Part shown: positions 9,146-18,536 of the stretch, in pieces
How positions within the stretch are numbered: position 1 is the first letter of the stretch
Layout: each line of letters starts with the position of its first letter
DNA from: Bifidobacterium sp. ESL0704
Lineage (GTDB): Bacteria; Actinomycetota; Actinomycetes; Actinomycetales; Bifidobacteriaceae
NCBI RefSeq assembly: GCF_029392075.1
Contig: NZ_CP113929.1
Coordinates: 1,364,001-1,428,000 of the forward strand
Reading direction: 5' to 3'
DNA length: 64,000 bases
Position numbers and translations under genes: made by a program
The notes under the pieces: generated by a model
Databases searched by the model: none
What the model saw: only the letters and a program-made list of their open reading frames with translations
What the model was told of the DNA's origin: nothing

Positions 9146-9228
9146 ACATGGACTCATATTCCAATCGCACAGCCGAGCACACAAAAGGTAACGCAATAGC
9201 TCAAGGACCTCACTCACAGTAGCATTCA

Positions 9229-9273
9229 CACGATGACCGCAGCTCGATATTCTCGAGGTCTGCGGTCATCGTG
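9229..9273 (+). terminator. Hairpin after the MFS gene
   Basis: Perfect 14-base arms at 9229-9242 and 9260-9273 (CACGATGACCGCAG and its complement) with a 17-base loop. It lies 83 bases after the MFS stop. There is no clear T-run, so its terminator role is probable rather than certain. Its right arm is also the start of the direct repeat described next. Confidence 0.55.
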
Positions 9274-9371
9274 TCTGAAACCGAAAAAGCCTGAAATTTC
9301 CATGTCTTGAAAACGTTGGAATTTCAGGCTTTTCTCGTCGGGTCGGCAGGATTTGAACCCGCGACCCCTTG
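9256..9371. repeat. Partial tRNA-Pro with terminator: distal attachment-site copy
   Basis: This block repeats 14088-14210 in direct orientation with several differences. It contains a second copy of the hairpin after tRNA-Pro (arms 9285-9297 and 9321-9333) and 34 bases matching the 3' end of the tRNA (9338-9371). Similarity stops abruptly at 9371, inside the tRNA sequence. This is the pattern left when an element integrates into the 3' end of a tRNA gene. It is not a functional tRNA: the 5' half and anticodon are missing. Confidence 0.8.
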
Positions 9372-9776
9372 CTGGATTGACGGTTGAAACGGCTGGTAAC
9401 GGACAGTGCCGGAAACTGCCGGTAACACAGGAATCGCAACGGGAATCGGGACGATTTTAAAAACGATACCGACGGTTGGTGACGGCTAATGACGGAGGTC
9501 ACCGTGTCTGAATCGTGTCTGAATTGAAAACGTAATAGTGTGACGCAAAACTTTTTCGTGCAAAACGGGTTCAAATATTGCCTATTCAAAAGAGGTTTCT
9601 TTGGACAGTACGATGAACAGTCTGTGACTTGTAGAAATGCCCAGCTTCTTCTTCAGCAATTATTTTGTTTGTGAATGAACAAAAATAGACTCGGTTTTGT
9701 CGTTTTGCAATGGAGTTCTGGTACGATTAGCAATAAAGAGGTGAGGCCAAAGGCGGTTTTCTGAAAAGAGGAAATA
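9372..9776. other. Non-coding left end of the tRNA-Pro island
   Basis: About 400 bases without a supported gene. The first 150 bases contain related short words (GGTAAC twice, GGTGACGG, CTAATGACGG) and GTGTCTGAATCGTGTCTGAA, resembling the arm region of a phage-type attachment site. The rest is AT-rich leader of the next gene, whose ribosome site is AGAGGAAATA before 9777. Confidence 0.45.
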
Positions 9777-10559
9777 ATGAAGAAGAAAAGTATCCATAAT
9801 ACTTTAATATCAGGTTTAAGTATGTTTTGCGTGGCGACAATATTATTACAACCCACACTGGCATTCGCCTGGGGCCCGAATCGTGAAACTTTCACCATGA
9901 AGCATCCAGCCACGTATCCCACACTGGATTCCATTACAGATAATCCTGATGTAGGTGACGAACTAAATTTTTTCAGAGTTAGCGAAGCTGGACAAAAGGG
10001 TTGGAGTGACACTGCAATAATGCAGCAAGATAAAGAGTATTTTGCTCGGGTTTATGTACGTAACGCTTCCGCCGACAATCTGAATCTTGCTGCTAACGAA
10101 GTTAGGGCAATGATTAACATGCCGACCCGTGCTACAACTTGGGGTAGAGCATTTGATATCAATGCTTATCTATGTGGCTCGAATACCAAACCATCGGAAA
10201 TATGGGACAATATTGTTTTGCGCAGTAACCGTAAGTTCCATGTAAAAATTCTTTCCGCGAACTATTACAACAATTATCGCACTGAAGACACTTCAGGCTT
10301 CCCTCTGGGCGACAGCCTGTTCTCGACCGGCAGTTTACTCGGGTACGACAAAATGGACGGCACCATAGGAACCAGCTATAAGGATAGCGGATATGTTTTG
10401 GTCAAGTTTGTTCCTGTTATGAAGGATCCTATCACCGCTTGGATGGAAGACAACATGCTTGACAAGCTCTCAGGGGCCATGACCCATGACAACGGTACCA
10501 TCAAGCTCGATAAGGCGCCGGACTGGACGACGGCAGATTGCCCGACCAGCCAAAATTAG
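9777..10559 (+). CDS. Secreted protein with WGPxRETFT domain (paralogue 1)
   Basis: A 260-residue protein. Residues 1-31 form a signal peptide: KKK, a hydrophobic stretch, cleavage after AFA. The mature protein starts with WGPNRETFTMKHP, then TLDSITDNP and GDELNFFRV, a motif set I recognise from exported proteins of actinobacteria and other Gram-positives but whose function I do not know. YVRNASADNLNL suggests a beta-sandwich. There is no LPXTG anchor and no catalytic motif. It is followed after eight bases by a membrane protein and then by a paralogue, so the three are probably one operon. Its place inside the tRNA-Pro island and its AT-rich codons suggest transfer. Confidence 0.75.
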   Translation: MKKKSIHNTLISGLSMFCVATILLQPTLAFAWGPNRETFTMKHPATYPTLDSITDNPDVGDELNFFRVSEAGQKGWSDTAIMQQDKEYFARVYVRNASADNLNLAANEVRAMINMPTRATTWGRAFDINAYLCGSNTKPSEIWDNIVLRSNRKFHVKILSANYYNNYRTEDTSGFPLGDSLFSTGSLLGYDKMDGTIGTSYKDSGYVLVKFVPVMKDPITAWMEDNMLDKLSGAMTHDNGTIKLDKAPDWTTADCPTSQN

Positions 10560-10567
10560 GAGAGAAA

Positions 10568-11089
10568 ATGAAGAAAACTCAAATACACATCAAAGAAGTA
10601 TTTACAAGAAAAAACGCTGACAAGAATATAAAAGCAAAGAAGAAATCGGCTCAACATGAAATAAATGTGACGGTCATGCTTTATGTCTGCCAGATACTGG
10701 TTTCCTTAATCTTATTTGTGTTTATCGGCTTCGACTATGTTCGTTATAAGACGGCATACGGCACCTTAGGAATGGAACTCCTTATTTTTGTACTCGCTGG
10801 TTTTGTCGTGAGGTGGCAAACGATGAACGCCAAGCAGTATGTTTTTGATGTGGAGGTCTTTAAGAAAATTCAGCAATTGCGCATATACCCGATCATGCTG
10901 TTTACATTCATGCTGCTGTCGATAGTGTTTCCGGCTGATTCGTTCAAGAACTTCATGGATATGTTCCGTTCAACTATCATGGGCTTGCTTGTATTCACCC
11001 AAATCAAAGACGTCTACGAGACGCATATATTAATCAGGGAAAAACAAGTTCTTGAAGAAGAGAATAGAGTGGACGGCGTAGATTCCTGA
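10568..11089 (+). CDS. Four-helix membrane protein of unknown function
   Basis: A 173-residue protein that I do not recognise. It has a strongly basic N-terminus (about 35 residues, many lysines), then four hydrophobic segments at about 36-60, 70-88, 108-125 and 130-150, and an acidic tail. The start ATG at 10568 has AGGAGAG just upstream, overlapping the stop of the secreted paralogue before it. Its place between two genes for related secreted proteins suggests a role with them, for example as membrane anchor, holin-like protein or exporter partner. That is inference from position only. Confidence 0.65.
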   Translation: MKKTQIHIKEVFTRKNADKNIKAKKKSAQHEINVTVMLYVCQILVSLILFVFIGFDYVRYKTAYGTLGMELLIFVLAGFVVRWQTMNAKQYVFDVEVFKKIQQLRIYPIMLFTFMLLSIVFPADSFKNFMDMFRSTIMGLLVFTQIKDVYETHILIREKQVLEEENRVDGVDS

Positions 11090-11155
11090 CAACGCATGCT
11101 GTTTTCAAGGGGAATTCCTGTACAGGTCAGGTACACAAACAAGGAGGAGGAAAGC

Positions 11156-11950
11156 ATGTGGAAGAAGAGACAATTCTACGAGTTCTTCATTGACTGTTCA
11201 AGTTTGCTATGTGCCGTAGCAATAACGCTGGGATTCCCGCCATCTGCCTTTGCATGGGGGCCCATGCGGGAAACCTTTACTATGGAACACCCTGCTCCCT
11301 ATCCGACCTTGGACTCGATAACAGACAATCCGGGATGGGGCGACGAACGTAATTTTTTGAGGGTACGAGAAGACCGCAAGTCAGCATCCTGGAGTGATGT
11401 AGCGGAGATAAGGAAAGGCAAAACCTATGCGATACGTGCATACGTGCGGAACGCATCTGCCGATAACCTTAACCTCGACGCCGAGAACGTGAAACTGGCA
11501 ATCAATTTGCTAAGCCATAAGGACTCTTATAGAAACTATATGGAAGTCAATGCGGCTCTTTCAGGAAGCAATACACAACCCGAAAAGATCTGGGACAACA
11601 TCGTGATACGAGGCAACCATCGATTCCGTATCAAGGTTCTCTCAGCAAAATACTACACAAATAAACATACCTACAGTACTGGTGGTCTCCCTCTCAGCGA
11701 TGAGGCCTTTACATACAGTGGTGCATACCTTGGATATGACAAAATGGATGGAAGGGTCGGGACCAAAGGAAAGGATTCCGGATATGCCCTAATTCGGTTT
11801 ACTACTGTCACCAAGGATTCTTTTACCGAGTGGTTTGAAGATCATATCCTTAACAAACTTTCCGGTCCCATGACAGGGAAGACCAGTAGCGACGAAACAT
11901 GGGAGAACCCGGACAACACAAAGCATTCGTCTACATTTCAAAACAAATGA
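11156..11950 (+). CDS. Secreted protein with WGPxRETFT domain (paralogue 2)
   Basis: A 264-residue paralogue of the protein at 9777. The two share AWGP-RETFTM-HPA-YPTLDSITDNP, YVRNASADNLNL, EIWDNIV-type and GYDKMDG blocks over nearly the whole length. I start at ATG 11156, which has AAGGAGGAGG upstream, rather than at 11096. The signal peptide ends at AFA (residue 33). The C-terminus is polar and lacks an anchor. The two copies differ at many positions, so the duplication is old and both may be kept by selection. Function unknown. The 345 bases downstream contain no supported gene. Confidence 0.75.
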   Translation: MWKKRQFYEFFIDCSSLLCAVAITLGFPPSAFAWGPMRETFTMEHPAPYPTLDSITDNPGWGDERNFLRVREDRKSASWSDVAEIRKGKTYAIRAYVRNASADNLNLDAENVKLAINLLSHKDSYRNYMEVNAALSGSNTQPEKIWDNIVIRGNHRFRIKVLSAKYYTNKHTYSTGGLPLSDEAFTYSGAYLGYDKMDGRVGTKGKDSGYALIRFTTVTKDSFTEWFEDHILNKLSGPMTGKTSSDETWENPDNTKHSSTFQNK

Positions 11951-12297
11951 TGCATTCTTGTCAGCCAAAGTATATCGAGTTATCTCTCGAATTATGTTTT
12001 GTACAAATTCAATTATTTAATGCTCCGATACAGGAACAGAAACGAACAGATTATTCTAAAACTACTGATCCGATCATTGAAAATCCACGGTCATCATATC
12101 AGGATGATTTCGAAACCAACATTTGCTTCATTATTCTCCTAAGATTTTCCGTTTTTCAATGTACGACAATCTAGACGGATGCAATCCCGGTCCGTTTTTA
12201 ACATCTCTGCAGATTAAACATGAACCGATCTAAGCCTATCTGACGCGACTATTTTATTATTGGTCATATTAGACATTTACAGATGGAAGCAGTTGCC
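11951..12297. other. AT-rich stretch without a supported gene
   Basis: About 345 bases after the second secreted paralogue. A 75-codon open frame exists but has no ribosome site and no recognisable content. I see no RNA gene or repeat here. Confidence 0.45.
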
Positions 12298-12640
12298 ATG
12301 AGCATGGCTGTCATCAAGGCTCGGCCGGTACGGTCAGACACGCCATACATCCTCCAAGGCGACGGGAAACCTACCAGCTGGCCTGGAACGCGTTCCAGGC
12401 GGCGCTGGAGGCGGCCAAGGAGGCCTCCGACACCAGCCGTACCATCGGCACGGGTGAGGGCGGCGCGGATCCTCGGGATCTCGCGCAAGACCGTGCAGCG
12501 CATGCTCGACGCCGACGCCATCCCTACCGGTACAACGGCGAGGGCAGCAGTAGACGATCTACGCGGCCAATCCGAAGACATGGGACTCTACGACATGCCC
12601 GATGCCCGCCAGAAGGGCCGAGGTCAGTGGGACTTGCCGT
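12298..12640 (+). pseudogene. Excisionase-like helix-turn-helix protein, heavily decayed (copy 2)
   Basis: Aligned with copy 1 at 332, this begins with the same MSMAVI residues and keeps an Arg codon where copy 1 has TGA. It then loses a base at about 12371 (GGGAAACC against GGGAAGACC), gains one near 12462 (GAGGGCGG against GAGGCGG) and loses one near 12525 (ATCCCTACC against ATCCCCTACC). After GGCGAGGGCAGC a stretch of about 60 bases is missing before the block for an LRGQSEDMGLYD-like sequence. It cannot make a normal protein. Short pieces of the helix-turn-helix (RILGISRKTVQRML) remain readable across frames. Confidence 0.75.
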
Positions 12641-12803
12641 CATCGACACCGTCATCCTCTCTCCTATACAGATGCTAACTTTAATATCATTTAACGAAAC
12701 TTTTCCAAACAAACGCCTCAGTTCAATTGTGAATTCTTTTCAGAATACATTTATTGCTCAAAATACCGCTCTAAAGATTAGTATGCATTCTTCAGGCAGA
12801 AAC

Positions 12804-13832
12804 CTAAATCTCCGATTTGTTTGCAGCTGTTGAGTCGCTGGCTGTATACCACTCAATTATTTTTTGCAAATATGTAATTGATAACAATACAATAAAAGTA
12901 GATAGACCACTGCTGATACCCGCATCAGTAATCCTCACTTTAAAGGTGCCAAATGCTAACAAAATAAAGACGAAAAAAATGACTCCACAAATAGGGTATG
13001 TAATAGTCCGATAGACCAGATTCGGAGTAATTTCCTCTCTTCGGTGGAATTGGTAATAATAAGCAATTATTAAAGCACTCGTCTCTACAAGCGTCATTGC
13101 AAATAATCCGAGTACAAGAAACACTAATGCTGATGCAGCATCTGATCTATCATAAGCCGTGCAAGATGGAGCAAACCTATGTGTTAAAGGATGAAAATCA
13201 CGACAAACCCATTCTTGCTCTGACGCACCACGCAATGATTCTTCATTCGCTGCAATCATGATAAATGCAGTGAATCCCATTAGCCAATAAAAGAAGTGCA
13301 GCATCCACGACATGCTGGAAATTCCACTCCCATCATCCTTTGCCATGGGAATAACACAAAAAAACAGAGCAGCCAAAATCATGAATACTGGCGATGCAAC
13401 AAGACCAAAATTCCCGAAAAAACTGTCTATCGCAGAAGGCAGATTTTTACCTGCAATTACTAATAGAATGCAAATGAACAATCCGATCATAAAAGCAAAA
13501 AGAAGAACAAAACACCAAAAGAAAGTACGGACACAAACATCAGTAATTTCAACGATTTTCTTTCTTGTTCCAACGTTTCTAAAACTGCAAACAACTACAG
13601 GAATCATTAATATAAAAACAACAACAACCGATGTCAACCCAAGATTATGCCAAATCAACTTCAATATACAATCAATTGTCGCCATATTGCTAAAAAGCGA
13701 CAACGCTATCAGTATTATTGCCAAATAATATAGTAGTAATGTAATTATTAATTCATACAATAACAGAGCATGGGCCGTCGTAAAACGACGCAAACTTAAG
13801 TTGCTCAGCAAATCAGATTCACTTTTAGTCAT
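12804..13832 (-). CDS. Orphan eight-helix membrane protein
   Basis: A 342-residue integral membrane protein that I do not recognise. Hydrophobic segments lie at about 23-48, 63-84, 103-128, 143-163, 175-196, 233-260, 278-298 and 308-323. A loop at about 197-232 holds several charged residues and two cysteines (WVCRDFHP and PSCTAYDRS) that could pair outside the cell. The composition is AT-rich, with many AT-ending codons. It stands alone on the minus strand at the right end of the tRNA-Pro island, and its ribosome site is weak. No motif suggests transport, enzyme or immunity function. Confidence 0.6.
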   Translation of the reverse strand: MTKSESDLLSNLSLRRFTTAHALLLYELIITLLLYYLAIILIALSLFSNMATIDCILKLIWHNLGLTSVVVVFILMIPVVVCSFRNVGTRKKIVEITDVCVRTFFWCFVLLFAFMIGLFICILLVIAGKNLPSAIDSFFGNFGLVASPVFMILAALFFCVIPMAKDDGSGISSMSWMLHFFYWLMGFTAFIMIAANEESLRGASEQEWVCRDFHPLTHRFAPSCTAYDRSDAASALVFLVLGLFAMTLVETSALIIAYYYQFHRREEITPNLVYRTITYPICGVIFFVFILLAFGTFKVRITDAGISSGLSTFIVLLSITYLQKIIEWYTASDSTAANKSEI

Positions 13833-14087
13833 AACTTGATATTACTTTACTCAGTAATCGAAACTCAAAAGCGCTAGGGCTCCGATAAACAAAGATGTAT
13901 CTTATCTTCCAGTTTGCTGTTGCACGGTACTATGACCAGAAAAATATTTAAAGATAAGGCTGTGATCAGCAACCAACGCCACGGCGAAGCCAAACGTTCC
14001 ATAGAATCATAATCTAGGCAAAATAAGACGTAAGCATTTATTTACTCAACTATTATAGGTACCCGCTATAGGTGTCGAAAACGACGA

Positions 14088-14254
<167 letters not shown>

Positions 14255-14396
14255 AACAGTGCAAAGCACCAAGAAGAAAGTCTAGCACAAATGCGACATT
14301 GGCACTACTATCGGCGTGGCGCAAAATCAATGTGGGCCGAAAGATGAAAACAAATCCTCGACCCACATTCCTAACGTTCGCTAACGTATATATCCG

Positions 14397-16532
14397 TTAT
14401 TTCTTCTTCGACTTGCGCTCGCGGATGTGCACCGAGATCTGGATCGGGGTGCCTTCGAAGCCGAATTCCTCACGCAGCTGGCGTTCGATGTAACGGCGGT
14501 AGCCGTGCTCAAGGAAGCCTGTGGCGAAGATGACGAAGCGCGGCGGGCGCGTCGACGCCTGCGTGGCGAACAAAATCCGCGGCTGCTTGCCACCGCGCAA
14601 CGGGTGCGGATGGGCGGATTGGATGCGACCGAGGAACGAGTTGAGCTTGCCGGTCGGTATGCGCTTGTCCCAAGAGTCCAAAGCCGTGTTCATCGCCGCC
14701 AGCAGACGGTTGGTGTGCCACCCGGTCTTGGCGGAAAGGTTGACTCGCTGCGCCCACGTGACCTGATCGAACTCGGTCTGCCATAGGCGTTCGAGACGCT
14801 GCCGGTCGAATTCGTCCATCAGATCCCACTTGTTGAACACCAGCACGACGGCTCGTCCGGCGTCGACGGCCTGGCTCATCACCTTGAGGTCCTGGTCGGA
14901 AATCGGCTGCGAGGCGTCGAACAGGACCAGCGCAAGCTCGGCGCGTTCGATGGCGGCCTGCGTACGCAGCGACGAATAGTATTCGGCTCCGGAAAGCTTG
15001 TGCAGACGGCGCTTGATGCCGGCTGTGTCGATGAACAGCCAGTCCTCGTCGCCGATTCGAATGATTTCGTCGACCGGATCTCGTGTGGTTCCTGCCAAGT
15101 CGTTGACCACACTGCGTTCCTCGTGCGCCAGCTCGTTCAAAAGCGAGGATTTGCCGACGTTCGGCTTGCCGATCAGCGCCACACGACGCAGGTCGGTCGG
15201 CGTGAGGAAACCCGAGGTCTTCTTGGCTTTGGCCAGCGTATCCACCGCCACGTCGAGCAGGTCTCCCACTCCCCTGCCGTGCATGGCGGAAACCCCGTAG
15301 GGTTCGCCCAGCCCGAGCTTCCAGAAATCGGCGGTCAGATATTCGTTGGCACCGTCATCGATCTTGTTGACGGCCAATACCACCGGCTTGCCGCTTTCGC
15401 GAAGCATCTTGACGATGCGCTCATCGGTGGCGGTGATGCCGACCTGGCCGTCGACCACCAGAACAACGGCATCGGAAAGCCCGACCGCCACCTGAGCCTG
15501 TGAGGCGATGGCTGATTCGATGCCTTCGACGTCGGCCTCCCAGCCGCCGGTATCGACCAGTTTGAAATCGGTTCCTGCCCATTCGGCGTCGTAGCTGACA
15601 CGATCGCGGGTCACGCCGGGAGTGTCCTCGACTACCGCGGCACGACGGCCGAGAATACGGTTGACCAGCGTCGATTTGCCGACGTTCGGTCGACCGACCA
15701 CAGCGAGAACGCCGACGGCCTTCTGCTTGGCTGACAGATCCTCACCGCCGGTTTCGCCGGCGAGCAGAGCTTCGTCTTCCTCGTCAAGGTCGTAACCCTC
15801 AAGATTCGCGGCATACTGTTTGTAGGCCTGCTCTTCGGCCGCTGCGTCAACCAGAGAAATCAGTCGGTCAAGCGTTTCTTCGAACGTCAGGTCGGAATTG
15901 TCGACGGTCGTCACACCGTCGGCGGCCTCGAGGAAGCTGGTGACCTTGGAGTCGGCCTTGTCACGCGCAATGACGTTATCGGCGCCGACACCCGCCTGCG
16001 ACGCGGACTGCCCGGTGCGCCGGGCCTGACGGACTTCAGGGCGTGCGGTCAACAGCACCCGCACTTCCGCGTTCGGCGCGACAACGGTCGTGATATCGCG
16101 TCCTTCGGCGACGATTCCGGCACCCTTCGAGAAGGAGTCGAGGGAGGCTTCGCGGTTGATATAAGCACGTTCCGCGGCGATCAGCAAGTGCCGGACCGGA
16201 ATGATATTCGAGACTTTGGAGACATGCGACGAAACATTCGAATCGCGAATCGCCTCGCTGATATCCTCTCCGTCAACCAAGACCTTCGAATCGTCGGGAT
16301 CGACGCCGATATCGAAATGGTCACCGGTGAACAGGTCCCCCACCATTTCGGTGATGGCCTGCTCGTCGACACTCTGCGCTTCCAAATCAGCACCCTGCTT
16401 CAGGCACCACCAAGCCGCAGCGCGGAACATGGAGCCGGTGTCGAGGTACGCATAGCCGAAATATTTGGCCAATGCCTTGGAAGTCGAGGATTTGCCCACT
16501 CCCGCAGGCCCGTCGATGGCTACTCGGATCAC
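14397..16532 (-). CDS. Fused cytidylate kinase and ribosome-assembly GTPase Der
   Basis: A 711-residue fusion of two enzymes. Residues 1-230 are (d)CMP kinase, with the P-loop GPAGVGKSS at 8-16, DTGSMFR at 31-37 and EGRDI at 143-147. After an acidic linker (about 232-270) comes Der: a first G domain (GRPNVGKST at 280-288, DTGG, NKID at about 389-392), a second G domain (GKPNVGKSS at 455-463, DTAG, NKWD) and a KH-like C-terminus ending in basic residues. The kinase makes CDP/dCDP, while Der helps mature the 50S subunit. This fusion is characteristic of bifidobacteria. The start is GTG, overlapping the TGA of rluB, so the two genes are translationally coupled. Confidence 0.95.
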   Translation of the reverse strand: MIRVAIDGPAGVGKSSTSKALAKYFGYAYLDTGSMFRAAAWWCLKQGADLEAQSVDEQAITEMVGDLFTGDHFDIGVDPDDSKVLVDGEDISEAIRDSNVSSHVSKVSNIIPVRHLLIAAERAYINREASLDSFSKGAGIVAEGRDITTVVAPNAEVRVLLTARPEVRQARRTGQSASQAGVGADNVIARDKADSKVTSFLEAADGVTTVDNSDLTFEETLDRLISLVDAAAEEQAYKQYAANLEGYDLDEEDEALLAGETGGEDLSAKQKAVGVLAVVGRPNVGKSTLVNRILGRRAAVVEDTPGVTRDRVSYDAEWAGTDFKLVDTGGWEADVEGIESAIASQAQVAVGLSDAVVLVVDGQVGITATDERIVKMLRESGKPVVLAVNKIDDGANEYLTADFWKLGLGEPYGVSAMHGRGVGDLLDVAVDTLAKAKKTSGFLTPTDLRRVALIGKPNVGKSSLLNELAHEERSVVNDLAGTTRDPVDEIIRIGDEDWLFIDTAGIKRRLHKLSGAEYYSSLRTQAAIERAELALVLFDASQPISDQDLKVMSQAVDAGRAVVLVFNKWDLMDEFDRQRLERLWQTEFDQVTWAQRVNLSAKTGWHTNRLLAAMNTALDSWDKRIPTGKLNSFLGRIQSAHPHPLRGGKQPRILFATQASTRPPRFVIFATGFLEHGYRRYIERQLREEFGFEGTPIQISVHIRERKSKKK

Positions 16533-17305
16533 AGCCCTACCTCCTTGGAAAGCGAGCGGACTTCCGTCTGCGAAAGCACGCGGTAGGAGCCCGGCTTGAG
16601 ATCGCCCAGCTTGATAGGCCCGATTTGCGTACGCACCAGCCTGCGCACTGGGAAACCGACGGCGCCGAAGATACGGCGGACAATACGGTTCTTGCCCGAA
16701 TGCAACACGACCTTGACGATGGTGGAGTCACGTGAGGAATCGATGATGGCGCAGTGGTCCAGCCTGATGAGCCCGTCATCCAGATTGACGCCTTGGGTCA
16801 CCAGACGGCGGCAGATGTTGCCGCTGATGCGTCCGTCCAGCGTGGCGACGTACGTTTTCTTGACCTCATAACGCGGATGCATGACGTGTTGGCTGAGCTC
16901 GCCGTCATTGGTCATCAGGATGAGGCCTTCGGTTTCATAATCGAGACGCCCCATATGGAAAATGCGCTCGTACTTGTCGCCGACGATGTCACGAAGCGTA
17001 AAGCGTCCCTTCGGATCGTCCATGGTCGAAAGCACCTTCTTCGGCTTGTTCAACGCCAAGGTGATGTGCCGATTGTTCAGCCTGATTCTCGAGCCGTCAA
17101 CGCGAATCTGCTGGCTCGAAGGATCGACACGGGTGCCGAGTTCGGTCACCAGTTCACCATCGACCTCGACCCGGCCTTCGGTAATGATTTCCTCGCACTT
17201 GCGCCTTGAGCCGAAACCTGCCTGCGCCAAGAGTTTTTGAAGGCGAATCCCTTCATCGTAATTATCGTGATGCGCCTTTTCGGCGTGTGAATATGCGTGT
17301 GGCAT
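16529..17305 (-). CDS. rluB: 23S rRNA pseudouridine synthase, RluB/RsuA family
   Basis: A 258-residue protein. It has an S4 RNA-binding domain at about 20-66 ([19 protein letters not shown]) and the RsuA/RluB catalytic motif [10 protein letters not shown] at 119-128, where the aspartate is the nucleophile. It modifies a uridine of 23S rRNA, probably the site of E. coli RluB. I start at ATG 17305, with GGGAGA seven bases upstream; the open frame extends 95 codons further without conserved sequence. The TGA overlaps the GTG of cmk-der. Pairing with cmk-der joins two ribosome-related activities and is common in actinobacteria. Confidence 0.92.
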   Translation of the reverse strand: MPHAYSHAEKAHHDNYDEGIRLQKLLAQAGFGSRRKCEEIITEGRVEVDGELVTELGTRVDPSSQQIRVDGSRIRLNNRHITLALNKPKKVLSTMDDPKGRFTLRDIVGDKYERIFHMGRLDYETEGLILMTNDGELSQHVMHPRYEVKKTYVATLDGRISGNICRRLVTQGVNLDDGLIRLDHCAIIDSSRDSTIVKVVLHSGKNRIVRRIFGAVGFPVRRLVRTQIGPIKLGDLKPGSYRVLSQTEVRSLSKEVGL

Positions 17306-17450
17306 CGTTCTCCCAACGTGGCCTTGCGAAACGGCAGACCGCCGGTTCGTCGCGTACTGTATCGATTGCATGTCCGCGTGATGCATCACCACCGGAACAC
17401 TACGGGATACCAGTATACAGTATGCATCGTCCTCTTGCTGACATATCATA

Positions 17451-17478
17451 TTGTTTGGAGTCAACGTCAATTTATAAA
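17451..17478 (+). promoter_or_regulatory. Likely promoter of the aquaporin gene
   Basis: TTGTTT (17451-17456) and TATAAA (17473-17478) are separated by 16 bases and lie just upstream of the AAAGGA ribosome site and the ATG at 17496. The untranslated leader would be very short. Confidence 0.5.
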
Positions 17479-17495
17479 TAAAAAAGGATATGTAG

Positions 17496-18524
17496 ATGAC
17501 GGAACAAACAGCACAGCAAACGGAACATACGTCCGCAAGTGCCATTTCAATTTCAGGGATTTGCGGCGAGCTCGTCGGCAGCTTCCTCATTTTTGTGGCT
17601 ATCTATCTCGTTTCCGCACTCAGCCCATCACTTTATGGCCCCAGTGCGATTCTTATAGCTGCCACCACCGGTCTCGCCTACGCTGCCATGACCTTCATCT
17701 TCGGTAAGTTCTCAGGCGGCCAGTTCAACCCTGCGGTAACCTTGACGGCGATGCTGATCAGCAAAACAGGCATCGTAAACGGTATCTGCTATATCATCGC
17801 CCAGGTCATCGGCGCCATTGCGGCCGGTGGCGTCATCAAGCTGGTCATTCCGACCTCCAAGGCCGCTCCGGCCAAGATGTGGTTCGCCAATGTCGTCAAC
17901 GGCTATGATCAGGGATCCATTTCATCCGCACAGCTGCAGCAGGCCGGCGTAAGCTTCGGCATCCTCTTTGCGGTCATCGCCGAGGTCATCGCCACGATCA
18001 TCGTCGTAGCCGCTTCGTTGCAAGCCATTGACGATCAGGGTCATGCCTCGAAGAATGCTCCGGCGATGATGGGCATCGCCTACGCGCTCGGCGTCACCTT
18101 CACCTACCCGCTTACCGGTTCCTCGCTGAATCCTGCCCGTGCCACCGGCATCGCGATTTTTGCTAACAACGCCGGTCTCACGACCAGCCCGCTGAAGCAG
18201 CTCTGGATCTTCTGGATCTGCCCGATCCTCGCCGCGGCCATCGTCTCCATCGTCGTCATCGTGGCGCAAATGATTTCCGACAAGAATACGGAAAATGCCG
18301 AAACCCTTGACGTCACCACCAACTGGGAAGAGGCAGACGAGGATTCCGAGGATGGCAACGAGGACGCTGAAGAAGGCGAATCCTCCGAAAATCCCGATGA
18401 TTTCCAGATGCCGTCTCTCAGCACTGCAGACGAGGCTCCGGTTGCCGCTGATACAGACAACACTGACGATGGCGCAACCGTCGAAAGCTTCAACGTCGCC
18501 CAGACCGAGACGAATAAAGACTGA
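17496..18524 (+). CDS. Aquaporin / MIP-family channel with acidic tail
   Basis: A 342-residue protein of the major intrinsic protein family. It has six predicted membrane segments and the two pore NPA motifs (GGQFNPAVTLTA at 78-80 and SSLNPARATG at 212-214). The glycerol-type aspartate after the second NPA is absent (NPARA), which favours a water channel, though solute choice is uncertain. Residues from about 264 to 342 form an unusual, highly acidic, low-complexity cytoplasmic tail rich in Glu, Asp and Asn. The gene is transcribed away from rluB and meets DUF3017 tail to tail. The ribosome site is AAAGGATA before ATG. Confidence 0.88.
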   Translation: MTEQTAQQTEHTSASAISISGICGELVGSFLIFVAIYLVSALSPSLYGPSAILIAATTGLAYAAMTFIFGKFSGGQFNPAVTLTAMLISKTGIVNGICYIIAQVIGAIAAGGVIKLVIPTSKAAPAKMWFANVVNGYDQGSISSAQLQQAGVSFGILFAVIAEVIATIIVVAASLQAIDDQGHASKNAPAMMGIAYALGVTFTYPLTGSSLNPARATGIAIFANNAGLTTSPLKQLWIFWICPILAAAIVSIVVIVAQMISDKNTENAETLDVTTNWEEADEDSEDGNEDAEEGESSENPDDFQMPSLSTADEAPVAADTDNTDDGATVESFNVAQTETNKD

Positions 18525-18536
18525 TGAACGGATCGT

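Noticed and set aside
7951..9222. 423-codon frame overlapping the MFS gene in another frame
   Set aside because: Rich in Arg and His as expected from a shifted GC-rich gene; no family features.
9338..9371. tRNA-like sequence
   Set aside because: Only the 3' part of tRNA-Pro is present; no anticodon or 5' half. Treated as an attachment-site remnant.
11899..12174. 91-codon frame after the second secreted paralogue
   Set aside because: Begins inside that gene, has no ribosome site and ordinary AT-rich composition.
12627..12833. Toxin gene after helix-turn-helix copy 2
   Set aside because: The short frame starts VIDT-like as PIN toxins do, but it lacks the further acidic residues and looks like chance after the decayed gene.
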